A DNA stretch of 64,000 bases from JAVBNW01 sp031551255 (lineage in GTDB: Bacteria; Bacillota; Clostridia; Christensenellales; UBA1750). Within the stretch, counting starts at the first letter, position 1. Each line of letters begins with the position of its first letter. A program made the translations under genes and the position numbers. The stretch is taken from contig JAVBNW010000045.1 of NCBI GenBank assembly GCA_031551255.1, positions 62,001 to 126,000 on the forward strand, in the 5' to 3' direction. Below, one piece after another: positions 8,581 through 16,981 of this stretch. Under the pieces are notes generated by a model. The model did no database searches. It was not told where the DNA came from and saw only the letters and a program-made list of their open reading frames with translations.

Positions 8581-9495
8581 ATGGCGAACGCCAGGCTTAC
8601 CGCGCTATGTCAGACGCCAGGGTGGCGGCTGGAGGACAACATCGCCCACGGCATCCGAAGCGGCTACGCATTCAACATTTCGGCGCCCTCTAATTTCGTG
8701 ATTACAATGTTTCTGCCGGAAAGCTTTGAAGCCGGGCCGCTCGTCGGCGGCATGAAAAAGGCGAGGAAACAGCTTGGTATCGTAAATCTGGCAACCGGAA
8801 AGAAAGGCGTTTTGACGATTACGCTGCGCGCTGTGCGCGGCAACGCGCAGGCTGCCGCGGCGGCGCTGCTCCAGCGCGTCGACGGCATCGCGGGTTATCT
8901 TTACAATGCGGGCGTTCCGCACGATTGCTGCGCGCTGTGCGGCAAGGGAGAGGCTACCGGCGCGGTGCTTTTGCGCGGCAACCTCGTGCGCGCGCACACC
9001 GAGTGCGTTGAGCAAAAGCTTGCGCAGCAACAGGAAAAAGAGATCGACCAAGGCCCTTCCCACCGCTACCTGCTCGGGTTCATCGGCGCGCTGCTGGGCG
9101 CGGCGGTCGGCGCAATTCCGTGGGTGGTGGTCAGCGTAATGGGTTTTGTGTCGGCATATCTCGCGGTGTTGATTGCGATTTGTGCGCACTTTGGCTATAA
9201 GCTCTTTACCGGCAAACGTTACGGGCCTTTTACGCGTCCGCTCGTGCTGCTGGCCTCCTTGGTTGGACTTGCGCTGTGCGTTGTATTAGAATTCGGGTTT
9301 TACTATGTTATGGAGATGGGCGCAGCGCCCGCTTCCGTGGCTGAGTTTGGGAGCTATCTGGAGTTCTACATCGCGGATGTTCTGATGCAGTGCATGTATA
9401 CCGCCATCTTTGGCCTGTTGGGCATTGTTCTCTCGTGGAAAATGGTGCCCAAGAACCAGGAGATGGCCAGGGAATACCGCGAATATTCGATGTAA
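8581..9495 (+). CDS. membrane protein with N-terminal zinc-type Cys/His motif
   Basis: I do not recognise this 304-residue protein. Residues 1-150 look soluble and contain C117-x2-C120 and H139-x2-C142, spaced like a small zinc-binding knuckle. Residues about 163-300 hold four hydrophobic segments (roughly 163-183, 187-205, 221-245, 270-293) consistent with an integral membrane domain. The ATG follows a modest AGGGAAG site. It is transcribed divergently from the GH42 gene and is followed by a terminator at 9506-9531, so it is probably a single-gene unit. Confidence 0.72.
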   Translation: MANARLTALCQTPGWRLEDNIAHGIRSGYAFNISAPSNFVITMFLPESFEAGPLVGGMKKARKQLGIVNLATGKKGVLTITLRAVRGNAQAAAAALLQRVDGIAGYLYNAGVPHDCCALCGKGEATGAVLLRGNLVRAHTECVEQKLAQQQEKEIDQGPSHRYLLGFIGALLGAAVGAIPWVVVSVMGFVSAYLAVLIAICAHFGYKLFTGKRYGPFTRPLVLLASLVGLALCVVLEFGFYYVMEMGAAPASVAEFGSYLEFYIADVLMQCMYTAIFGLLGIVLSWKMVPKNQEMAREYREYSM

Positions 9496-9505
9496 ACTGG
9501 CATGG

Positions 9506-9531
9506 GCCGGGGGCAAAAGCTTCCGGCTTTT
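9506..9531 (+). terminator. rho-independent terminator after the 8581 gene
   Basis: A hairpin GCCGGGGGC / GCTTCCGGC with an AAAA loop (two G-T pairs) is followed by TTTTAT. It ends directly before the long-stem element at 9532. Confidence 0.62.
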
Positions 9532-9694
9532 ATCGTTACCGACCCCCAAAACACGCAAGTCCAGCGACGGATCGGTTCCCCTCACTTTGTCAGGCTCAGT
9601 CGCCATAGCTATGGCTATGCCTCCTTCGCCTTCCTCGCGAGGAAAACCTCCTGTTCGCTGTCTTTTGAGCGTTTTGGGGTTCGGAGACTATATC
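9532..9694 (+). repeat. long-stem intergenic element, copy 1 of 3
   Basis: The ends pair: 9539-9556 (CCGACCCCCAAAACACGC) against 9669-9684 (GCGTTTTGGGGTTCGG), closing a loop of about 110 bases that has its own small hairpins, including GCCATAGCTATGGC. The architecture matches the elements at 36997 and 41827: each follows a terminator and lies directly upstream of a plus-strand gene. The right flank GGAGACTATAT resembles GGTGACTATAT of copy 2. It may be a structured leader RNA or a palindromic repeat. Confidence 0.55.
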
Positions 9695-9720
9695 ATGAAC
9701 GAGATGGGAGGGTGAGATCG

Positions 9721-10647
9721 TTGTACGACTATGGCTTAACCCGGTTTGTCCGCGCGATCGAGGAGCGCAAGCTCAGCCTGTACGGCGCGCTGGTGCATCA
9801 GCACGGAAGGAATGTTGGAGAAGTCCACTGGGTGAACGACCAGCCGCAAAACCTATACTCGCTGTCAAAATCCTTTGCGTCCACGGCCATCGGCATCGCG
9901 GTAGAGGAGGGCCTGATCAAGCTGACCGACCGCGCGGTGGATATTCTGGCCGCCGACGAGCCCAAGGAAGTATCCGAGCGCCTTTCCAAAATGACGCTTC
10001 ACGATGTTTTGATCATGGCCGGCGGACACGACCGCTCCTATCTCCTCGCGGCGGAGCGCGCACAGCTTCGGCGCAAGGATTGGGTGCGCTATTACCTTGA
10101 GCAGCCGATGGCCTTTGAGCCGGGCGAGCGGTTTGTGTACGACACGGGCAATACCTATCTGGCGTCGGCCATGCTTAAGGCCGTCGCCGGGGAGACGCTT
10201 CTCTCCTACGCGATGCCGCGCCTGTTTGAGCCGCTGGGCATCGCCCCGCCCAGGTGGGACGCCTGCCCGCGAGGCATAACGCTCGGCGGCGCGGGGCTAT
10301 ACCTCACTCTCCAAGATGTCGCGAAGCTGGGCCTTTTGTATTTGAACAAGGGCATGTGGAACGGCCGGCGCATCGTAAGCGAGGATTGGGTCAAGCGCGC
10401 GTCGCAAAAGCACATCGATACGTTTGACGGCCCGCCCGAGCACGACGGGCACTATGGCTATGGCTATCAGTTCTGGCGGGGCAACCACGGAACGTACCGC
10501 GGGGACGGCGCGTACGGCCAGTTTTGCATCGTGTTGCCCGAGTGGGACGCGGTGGTGACGATCCACTCGCGCGAGTACTACAATATCATGGCCATTCTCC
10601 AGGCGGTGTGGGATACGATCCTGCCCGATCTTCAGGATAATATGTAG
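9721..10647 (+). CDS. serine hydrolase of the beta-lactamase / penicillin-binding fold
   Basis: A 308-residue member of the class C beta-lactamase-like superfamily. The SxxK motif is SLSKSF (about residues 47-52) and the second motif is YDTGN. A third-box equivalent reads HGTYRGDGAYG near the C-terminus in place of KTG. Such proteins act as esterases or peptidases on small substrates; the substrate here is unknown. No signal peptide is present. I chose TTG at 9721 because GGGAGGGTGAG lies directly upstream; the frame stays open further 5' but runs through the structured element. It is paralogous in fold to the gene at 32882. Confidence 0.82.
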   Translation: MYDYGLTRFVRAIEERKLSLYGALVHQHGRNVGEVHWVNDQPQNLYSLSKSFASTAIGIAVEEGLIKLTDRAVDILAADEPKEVSERLSKMTLHDVLIMAGGHDRSYLLAAERAQLRRKDWVRYYLEQPMAFEPGERFVYDTGNTYLASAMLKAVAGETLLSYAMPRLFEPLGIAPPRWDACPRGITLGGAGLYLTLQDVAKLGLLYLNKGMWNGRRIVSEDWVKRASQKHIDTFDGPPEHDGHYGYGYQFWRGNHGTYRGDGAYGQFCIVLPEWDAVVTIHSREYYNIMAILQAVWDTILPDLQDNM

Positions 10648-10650
10648 CTT

Positions 10651-10870
10651 CGTCGGTTTGCATTGCGCTCGATCGCCCATGGCATTGCGGTGTCATGGGC
10701 GATTGCCGCTTCGTGAAACATCCTCTTCCTAAATAAGCTGAGGCTTCTTTGGGATGGAGAAGAACGAAAAACGCGCGCATTCGTTTTCCGCCCCATCGTT
10801 CTCAGCCCCCAAAACCGCCGCGCCGATACAGCGACGTACGAAGCAGTAAGCTGTTCAGAGGGATGTCGAT
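10651..10870 (+). repeat. dispersed hairpin-repeat cluster (family R1)
   Basis: This part of the 305-base gap after the serine hydrolase holds R1-type modules. The 20-mer at 10651-10670 differs at two positions from 48921-48940. It is followed by a hairpin with arms CGCCCATG/CATGGGCG around a TTGCGG core, then CCTCTTCC and a second hairpin with the core GCTGAGGC. The arms differ from those of the other clusters while the cores are shared. Confidence 0.6.
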
Positions 10871-10952
10871 TTGGGTTTCTCTGCTTGATTATTTTGTAGA
10901 TTTATTTTATGGTTATAGTGAAGATAATTCATATAATATGAGGTAAGATATT

Positions 10953-11576
10953 TTGAAAAACATAATCATTGCGGGCGTGGGTCGAAACGGAAAAACAACA
11001 TTAGCAAAAAAAATAAACGAAGAACTGAATTACTTTGTTATCAGCCTTGATAAACTTATGACCGCGTTTGGGAAAGCATATCCGCAACTAGATATTAGAA
11101 TTGCGTGGAATTATGAGAAAGCCACAGCCAACATAGCGCCGTTCCTTGGTCATTATCTTGGTATGCTTTTATCCGATCATGGCTATGCTGACAATTTAAA
11201 CTTGCATACGCACGCCATAAAAGGAAATAAGTTTGTGTTGGAAGGAGGGCATTATGACTTTGAGATAATATCGTCCATCCTGAAGATCTATGGAATAGAA
11301 GAACTGAAAGACAGTTTTATTCTAATTGGGTTGGTGCAAAACAATAAAACGGCTGATGAATTTTTTAACGACTTAAGGAAATACGATACGGAAGACGAAT
11401 GGACATATAGTTTCAATGATGAAGAGTTGAGAGATTTTAGTGAAATGCTTCTTAGATGGAATCATAAGTTTGCTGATTATTTGTTGCATCACGGTTTTAC
11501 GCTTTATGATACATCGGTGGAACGAGAGCGGGTTTTTGATAGAATCATTGATGATATTAAGTTAAAGTTGGTGTAG
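10953..11576 (+). CDS. P-loop NTPase, small-molecule-kinase-like
   Basis: A 207-residue protein with a Walker A motif GVGRNGKTT at residues 8-16, followed by a nucleoside- or shikimate-kinase-like arrangement with a charged lid region. The phosphoryl acceptor cannot be told from sequence. The start is TTG with GAGGT nine bases upstream. The gene is clearly AT-rich compared with the GC-rich genes around it, as is the HAD gene that follows. Together they form a low-GC island (about 10.88-12.7 kb) that suggests recent acquisition. Confidence 0.72.
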   Translation: MKNIIIAGVGRNGKTTLAKKINEELNYFVISLDKLMTAFGKAYPQLDIRIAWNYEKATANIAPFLGHYLGMLLSDHGYADNLNLHTHAIKGNKFVLEGGHYDFEIISSILKIYGIEELKDSFILIGLVQNNKTADEFFNDLRKYDTEDEWTYSFNDEELRDFSEMLLRWNHKFADYLLHHGFTLYDTSVERERVFDRIIDDIKLKLV

Positions 11577-11773
11577 CAGAAGAATCGCGGACTCAAGCCT
11601 ACAAAATAGGCCTCCCCGCAGTATAAGCATTTGCTGTAAGGGGCTTGGAGGCTCCCAACAAGCGAAAACGGCAAGTGTCAATACAGGTCGTGTGTTTTGG
11701 GGCAAAAAAAGCCGCCGGACAGGCTATTTGACCTTTCGCAGCGGTTGATGCAGAAAATGCTTATTTTGTGTGT

Positions 11774-12580
11774 TTATGTGTTTAAGAGATATTTGTTAAT
11801 CCAAATTGATATGCCCTCATTATCATTTGTTTCGGTTATATAATCAGCAACCTGTTTAACTTTGTCTATAGCATTTCCCATGGCGACACTAATCCCGGCG
11901 GATTTAAGCATTTCCATGTCGTTTATATCATCTCCGAATACAATTATATCAGACAATGCTATACCAAAATATTCCGAAGCCTTTGTCAGTGCGTGTTCTT
12001 TTATGGCATTTTTGTTTAAAATCATTGCTGTGCCATCAGAAGTAACAAAGAAGTTGGTTTCTTCTGTTACACAGTCATATAATTTACTTTTATCATCGTG
12101 TTTGTCAAACTCTATTCGTATTCGTTGAACTGCATGTCTTGGTAGTTCAAAGATGGTGCATTTTATTTTTTCACCTGTCTCGTTATTCCAATTTTCTCCA
12201 CTTAAATTACTATAACTCCATGGTTCATGCATGACGCCAATTTTTGAGTTTGGATAAATCTCGATTAATCTATGTATAATTTCCATAGCGTTTTCATAAG
12301 AAATCACGTTGCTTTCTATTGATGCACTTGATGTATCCCCGACACATATTTCAGCGCCGTTATAATAAGCGATAAAATCACAGGGTAGACCAAATTGGTC
12401 TGTGAAAAAAGGTCTTTTTATTACTTCCGCTTTTAATGGACGTGCCCGACCCGTGATGTAACCAATAAGCATTCCTTTATATTTACAATTTCTTATTGCT
12501 TGAATACTGTTCGGAGTAATTATTTTTTTTGATGTCAGCAAGGTATCATCCAAATCAAACAAAAGCAATTTTTTACCCAT
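11774..12580 (-). CDS. Cof-type HAD-IIB family phosphatase
   Basis: A 268-residue haloacid-dehalogenase-type hydrolase, dephosphorylating sugar phosphates, phosphorylated cofactors or similar small molecules. Motif I is FDLDDT (residues 8-13) with both catalytic aspartates; motif II is the Thr of YITGRARP; motif IV is FGDDINDMEML. The length and the cap between motifs II and III fit the Cof/YbjI (IIB) class. It is AT-rich like its convergent neighbour. The 197-base gap to the P-loop gene contains an imperfect inverted repeat (AGGCCTCC...GGGGCTTGGAGGCT) that may terminate transcription from either side. Confidence 0.9.
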   Translation of the reverse strand: MGKKLLLFDLDDTLLTSKKIITPNSIQAIRNCKYKGMLIGYITGRARPLKAEVIKRPFFTDQFGLPCDFIAYYNGAEICVGDTSSASIESNVISYENAMEIIHRLIEIYPNSKIGVMHEPWSYSNLSGENWNNETGEKIKCTIFELPRHAVQRIRIEFDKHDDKSKLYDCVTEETNFFVTSDGTAMILNKNAIKEHALTKASEYFGIALSDIIVFGDDINDMEMLKSAGISVAMGNAIDKVKQVADYITETNDNEGISIWINKYLLNT

Positions 12581-12719
12581 TATATCCCCCCGCTAATATA
12601 AATACTCTGTAGCGCCAGTACTTATTTAAGTAAGAATATCATAGAAAGTCTCTCTGTTCAATCTGATATTTTGGTCCTATCTTGACACCAACACATTTCC
12701 TATGCTTGTTGCTCAATGA

Positions 12720-12770
12720 ATGCCAAGAGCGGGTAGTGTTTGCAAAGCAAACACTACCCGCTCTTGGCAT
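12720..12770. repeat. 51-base perfect palindromic hairpin, 24-base arms
   Basis: Arms 12720-12743 and 12747-12770 are exactly complementary around an AAA loop; the right arm is GCAAACACTACCCGCTCTTG plus GCAT. No T-run follows on either strand, so it is not a standard terminator. It lies in the 416-base gap between the HAD gene and asnS, at the edge of the low-GC island. Confidence 0.75.
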
Positions 12771-12874
12771 GAGACATGACTTGATCATTGCCCTACAATC
12801 CACCTTACCGTACCCACGATCATGGGGAAGAGAATGACGAACGTGCACGCGCACCTTCCCTCGGCGTTCCAACT

Positions 12875-12987
12875 CCTCAAAAACGCCGCAGCGATTTTGA
12901 GGAAGAGGAGGGGCCACGGAGCAGACGTACCCCCGCGACATCGCAATGTTGCGGGGGTACGAAGCGCAGTGCGCCCCGACGAGTACC
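12875..12987 (+). repeat. R1 element with two hairpins, downstream of asnS
   Basis: Hairpin 1 (12875-12902) pairs CCTCAAAA with TTTTGAGG. It is followed by GGAAGAGGAG, a CACGGAGC block, hairpin 2 (12927-12960, arms GTACCCCCGC/GCGGGGGTAC around ACATCGCAATGT) and the tail GCGCAGTGCGCCCCGACGAG (12964-12983). That tail is the exact reverse complement of 20337-20356. Confidence 0.72.
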
Positions 12988-12996
12988 CCGACGGGT

Positions 12997-14394
12997 TTAG
13001 AATTCCGCGTTCTTGGGCGTGCGCGGGAAGGGCAGCACGTCCCTTATGTTGGAGACGCCGGTTAGATACATGATCAGACGCTCAAAGCCTATGCCATACC
13101 CGGCGTGCTTTACGCCGCCGTACTTGCGCAGTTGCAGGTACCAGTCATAGTCCGCTACCTCCATGCCCACTTCGGCGATGCGGCGCTCGAGCACATCCAG
13201 CCGCTCCTCGCGCTGGCTGCCGCCGATCAGCTCGCCGATGCCGGGCACGAGCATATCGGTGGCGGCGACGGTTTTTTCATCGTCGCTCAGGCGCATGTAG
13301 AACGCCTTGACTTCCTTGGGATAGTCGGTGACGAATACCGGGCGCTCAAACGTCTTTTCTGATAGGTAGCGCTCGTGCTCGGCCTGCAGGCCGCCGCCCC
13401 AATCGGGCTTGTATTCGAAGCTCTGCCCGCTTTTTTGAAGGATGTCGATCGCCTCTGAATAGCTTATGCGCGCAAAGTCGGAAAGCGCGGAGCCTTCAAG
13501 CCTCTCAATTAGGCCCTTGTCGACAAACGCGTTTAAGAATTCGAGCTCTTCGGCCGCATGGTCGAGCACGTAGCGGATCACCGATTTTGTCATTGCCTCG
13601 GCGAGGTTCATGTCGTCTTCCAGATCCGCAAACGCGATTTCCGGCTCAATCATCCAAAACTCCGCCGCGTGCCTTGGCGTGTTGCTGTTTTCGGCGCGAA
13701 ACGTGGGGCCGAAGGTGTATACGTTGCGAAACGCCAGCGCAAACGCCTCGGCGTTGAGCTGACCGGATACCGTAAGGTGGGATTCCTTGCCGAAAAAGTC
13801 GGCGGCGTAATCCACCGCGCCTTGCGGCGTCTTGGGCGGGTTCTTAAGATCGAGCATCGTCACCCGAAACATCTCGCCCGCGCCCTCGGCATCGGAGCCG
13901 GTGATGAGCGGGGTGTGCACATACACAAAATCTCGCTCGGCGAAGAATTTGTGGATCGCGTAAGCGGCCAGCGAGCGGATGCGGAATACCGCGCTGAATA
14001 GGTTTGTTCGCGGGCGCAAATGCGCGATAGTGCGCAGATACTCTACCGTATGGCGCTTTTTTTGCAGAGGATAGTCGGTGGTGGAAAGGCCCTCGATTGT
14101 GATCTCGTCGGCCTTGAGTTCGAAGGGCTGTTTCATGCCGGGCGTGATGACAAGCTCGCCGCTCGCGCGGATGGCGCTGCCCTCGGGGAGGCGGGCGATG
14201 TCTTTGAAATTATTCAGCCGCCCCTCCTCCATGACGATCTGCAGGTTTTTGAAAAAAGTTCCGTCGTTGAGCTCAATGAAGCCGAACGCCTTGGAATCGC
14301 GAATCGTGCGAATCCATCCGCTGACCTGAATATGCGCGCCGGAGGCGGGCGTACCGGTAAACAGCGAGCGTACGGATACGGTGGCTGGTTGCAT
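12997..14394 (-). CDS. asnS: asparaginyl-tRNA synthetase
   Basis: A 465-residue class IIb aminoacyl-tRNA synthetase that charges tRNA-Asn with asparagine in the cytoplasm. The N-terminal OB fold (about 1-115) begins with VSVRSLFTG and contains [11 protein letters not shown]. Class II motif 2 appears as [22 protein letters not shown] and motif 3 as [13 protein letters not shown] near the C-terminus. The length is normal for AsnRS. It has its own promoter at 14439-14467, and a short leader without a T-box. Confidence 0.96.
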   Translation of the reverse strand: MQPATVSVRSLFTGTPASGAHIQVSGWIRTIRDSKAFGFIELNDGTFFKNLQIVMEEGRLNNFKDIARLPEGSAIRASGELVITPGMKQPFELKADEITIEGLSTTDYPLQKKRHTVEYLRTIAHLRPRTNLFSAVFRIRSLAAYAIHKFFAERDFVYVHTPLITGSDAEGAGEMFRVTMLDLKNPPKTPQGAVDYAADFFGKESHLTVSGQLNAEAFALAFRNVYTFGPTFRAENSNTPRHAAEFWMIEPEIAFADLEDDMNLAEAMTKSVIRYVLDHAAEELEFLNAFVDKGLIERLEGSALSDFARISYSEAIDILQKSGQSFEYKPDWGGGLQAEHERYLSEKTFERPVFVTDYPKEVKAFYMRLSDDEKTVAATDMLVPGIGELIGGSQREERLDVLERRIAEVGMEVADYDWYLQLRKYGGVKHAGYGIGFERLIMYLTGVSNIRDVLPFPRTPKNAEF

Positions 14395-14438
14395 CGTCTT
14401 TCCCCCCTTTCCCGCTTGCGCAGGAGTAATAATTTACG

Positions 14439-14467
14439 ATTATAACACCGCCCGTCGGAATACGCAA
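14439..14467 (-). promoter_or_regulatory. sigma-A-type promoter for asnS
   Basis: On the minus strand: TTGCGT, 17 bases, TATAAT, ending 44 bases before the asnS ATG. Confidence 0.7.
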
Positions 14468-14633
14468 TCGAGGGCTCACATATCGATAGGATGTACAACA
14501 ATGCATGCCGAATGGCACGGAGAAGAATGGAAAAAAGGCGGATGCCATCCGGCATCGCCCTTGCCAAGCCCTTCCTGTGCATAAGAGCCTTTAAATTTCG
14601 ATGCAAGTCCTAGCAAATAGATGAGGTGAGACG

Positions 14634-15596
14634 ATGGGCGCGCTGATCGCCGCTTCCACGGTGCCTGGAACGCTGTATATCGACGGAAGGCCCGCCGCCG
14701 CGCTTTCGAGGCGGCCCGTGCGGACAGCCTTAGGCGAGGCCGGCGCCTATGTATTGTTTGCCCCGCACGAGGATGGCTATGTGCCCGTGGCGCGGGAAAT
14801 CCGCATTGGAGAAGATGCGATGCCCGAAGGCGTGGGCGGCCTTGATGCCGTGGTATGGCCGGGCGGCACGCTAGAGGTGTATTTCCGGCCGATGCGCGCG
14901 CATGTGCCGCACATTGCCGCGACGGCGCCGTTTGCGGATGGCTCCGCTCGCCTTTTGAAGGGCGACAGGGTTTTGCTGGATGTGGACGGCATGCTGTTTC
15001 CGGTGGGGGACGGCCCGGGCTGCGGCCTGCGCGAGTTGCCCGGGGGTTGGCTGGCGGCATTTGCGCAAGAAGAGCAGGGCGAATCGCTGCTGATCGTCGC
15101 GCCGGGCGTTGCAGGGCCCGAGAGCATGCTCAGGGTATCGGGCGAGCAGGTGATGCTCTCGCAGGACGGCCTGCGCGTGCGCGTGCAGGAATACGAGCTG
15201 CCCGGAGCGGCACACCGATCCGTGCGGGAATATCGGCGCGAGGACGACGGCTTTGAGGCGCTTGCCGCCAACGTAATTCCCAGCCCCGAGGCGGCCGCTT
15301 CGCCTAGAGACGCTGCGCGCGCGTTGACGGCGGCCATTCTCTTAGGCGCGTATGACGATGCGCTGGCGATGCTCACGCCCTCGCTGCGCTCGGTGGTGGA
15401 TAGCCGCACGCTCGCTGATTTTTTCGGCCCGTTCGACGGCTATACCGACGCGCGCCACGCCACGCCCCCGCCCGGGCTCGAGCTGCTCGCGCTGCTAAGA
15501 CCCGTGGGCGGCATGCACGTTGCGCGGCTCATGGCCTTTGAAGTGGTCAAGACGCAGGGTGGGTTGCGCATAGAAAATGTGAAGGCGTGGGAATAA
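14634..15596 (+). CDS. hypothetical protein, 320 residues
   Basis: I do not recognise this protein. It has no signal peptide or membrane segment. Residues 1-215 look beta-rich and may form one or two small beta domains; residues 230-320 contain a helical stretch (AARALTAAILLGAYDDALAM) ending in a short beta region. It starts at ATG with GAGGTGA upstream and ends 28 bases before a strong terminator. The 239-base gap to asnS otherwise carries only the divergent asnS promoter. Confidence 0.7.
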   Translation: MGALIAASTVPGTLYIDGRPAAALSRRPVRTALGEAGAYVLFAPHEDGYVPVAREIRIGEDAMPEGVGGLDAVVWPGGTLEVYFRPMRAHVPHIAATAPFADGSARLLKGDRVLLDVDGMLFPVGDGPGCGLRELPGGWLAAFAQEEQGESLLIVAPGVAGPESMLRVSGEQVMLSQDGLRVRVQEYELPGAAHRSVREYRREDDGFEALAANVIPSPEAAASPRDAARALTAAILLGAYDDALAMLTPSLRSVVDSRTLADFFGPFDGYTDARHATPPPGLELLALLRPVGGMHVARLMAFEVVKTQGGLRIENVKAWE

Positions 15597-15624
15597 GCGC
15601 CGCGCGGCGGTTTGAAGAATTGAT

Positions 15625-15658
15625 GTGACGGGATGCCCGATTGCGGGCATCCCGTCAC
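15625..15658 (+). terminator. strong terminator after the 320-residue gene
   Basis: A 15-bp perfect stem (GTGACGGGATGCCCG) with a four-base loop is followed by TCCTTTTG. Confidence 0.78.
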
Positions 15659-15685
15659 TCCTTTTGTTTCCCGGTTATGTTTTGA

Positions 15686-15714
15686 TTGTTTTGTGTTGCG
15701 ATGCGCCCTATAAT
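15686..15714 (+). promoter_or_regulatory. promoter for the Gfo/Idh-type oxidoreductase
   Basis: TTGTTT, a 17-base spacer and TATAAT, ending 48 bases before the ATG at 15763. Confidence 0.62.
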
Positions 15715-15762
15715 GGCGGTGTGGATAAGCCGTTCAGCACACATCATACGGGGAGGATTCCA

Positions 15763-16893
15763 ATGAAAAAAATTAATGTCGCCATCGTTGGGTTGGGGTT
15801 TGGAGGGGCGTTCGTCGAGATCTATCAGTCCCATCCCAATGTGGAAACTGTCGGCATTTATGATGTGAACAGAGAACTGACGCAAGCAGTATCAAGCGCA
15901 TATGGGATACGCAAAATTTACGACAATTTTGAATCCATACTAAAGGACGATTCGGTGGATGCGGTCCATCTCGTAACGCCTATACCGCTGCATGAAGAGC
16001 AGACGATTGAGGTTTTACATGCGGGGAAGCATTGCGCGTGCACGGTTCCGATGGCGATATCGCTGGATGGGATCGACAAGATTACTAAGGCCGTTAGAAA
16101 GTCCGGCAAAAATTATATGATGATGGAGACGACGCTATATACATATCAGTTTTTCTATGTTAAACAAATGATTGAAAGTGGGAAACTTGGGAAAATACAG
16201 TTTATGAGAGGGTCGCATTATCAGGATATGGCAAATTGGCCTGACTATTGGATGGGACTGCCGCCAATGTACTATGGCACACATGCAATAGCGCCGATGG
16301 TCGCATTGAGTAGTTCGAGAATATGCCGCGTGAACGGCTTTGGTTCGGGAACGATGGATGAGGAGCTTGCGCAAAAATATAACAATCCATACCCGGTTGA
16401 GTGCGCAGTGTTTGAGTTTGAAAACGGCCTGAAAGGCGAAGCTACGAGATCGTTGTTTGAGACTGCGCGGGCATATCAGGAGGGATTTTTTGTTTATGGA
16501 AGCGATGCATGCTTTGAATGGGGTTTTTGCGATCATGATGATCCTTACGTAACCACCGCGTTTTCGGCAGAGAGCGGCAAAAGGGGCGGTACTTCCAAAG
16601 TCGAAGTGGTGCAAATGCCCAACTACCACCAGCATCTGCCGCGAGAGATACAAAAATTCACCGTAGGCAGCAACTACGATCCGCTGAATCCGCAAATTTC
16701 ATTGATGAAAGGAGCCGGGGCGGGTCATCACGGCTCGCATCCCCATTTGGTGAACGAATACGTTAGCAGCATTGTGGAAGGCAGAAAGCCTTGGATTGAC
16801 GAAGTGCTCGGCGGGAATATCACTGCCGCGGGGATATGCGCGCACGAATCCGCGATGAATCGTGGCGCGGCGATTGGCGTGCCGGTATTTTGA
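15763..16893 (+). CDS. Gfo/Idh/MocA family oxidoreductase
   Basis: A 376-residue NAD(P)-dependent oxidoreductase of the family acting on sugars, inositols and related polyols. The N-terminal Rossmann fold begins NVAIVGLGFGG, with VTPIPLHEEQTIEVLHAGKH following the usual pattern. The family normally carries an E-K-P triplet whose lysine takes part in catalysis; here the corresponding stretch reads CTVPMAIS, so the lysine is missing. A different activity or substrate-binding mode is possible. The start at 15763 has GGGAGG upstream; the frame is open further 5' but covers the promoter. It is transcribed alone towards a shared terminator. Confidence 0.88.
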   Translation: MKKINVAIVGLGFGGAFVEIYQSHPNVETVGIYDVNRELTQAVSSAYGIRKIYDNFESILKDDSVDAVHLVTPIPLHEEQTIEVLHAGKHCACTVPMAISLDGIDKITKAVRKSGKNYMMMETTLYTYQFFYVKQMIESGKLGKIQFMRGSHYQDMANWPDYWMGLPPMYYGTHAIAPMVALSSSRICRVNGFGSGTMDEELAQKYNNPYPVECAVFEFENGLKGEATRSLFETARAYQEGFFVYGSDACFEWGFCDHDDPYVTTAFSAESGKRGGTSKVEVVQMPNYHQHLPREIQKFTVGSNYDPLNPQISLMKGAGAGHHGSHPHLVNEYVSSIVEGRKPWIDEVLGGNITAAGICAHESAMNRGAAIGVPVF

Positions 16894-16926
16894 TGCCGCG
16901 AGCATTTCCTCTTTATGCCGCACCAA

Positions 16927-16963
16927 CGCAAAGGCCTCCCCGGTGCGCGGGGAGGCCTTTGCG
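16927..16963. terminator. bidirectional terminator between convergent genes
   Basis: The stem CGCAAAGGCCTCCCC / GGGGAGGCCTTTGCG around a short loop lies 34 bases after the oxidoreductase stop and 19 before the TolB-like stop, serving both. Confidence 0.78.
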
Positions 16964-16981
16964 CATTGCGTGCCAAGCGTT

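Noticed and set aside
14777..15409. 210-codon minus-strand frame opposite the 320-residue gene
   Set aside because: Ser- and Pro-rich antisense translation of a GC-rich gene, no ribosome-binding site. The plus-strand gene has a good start and a terminator.
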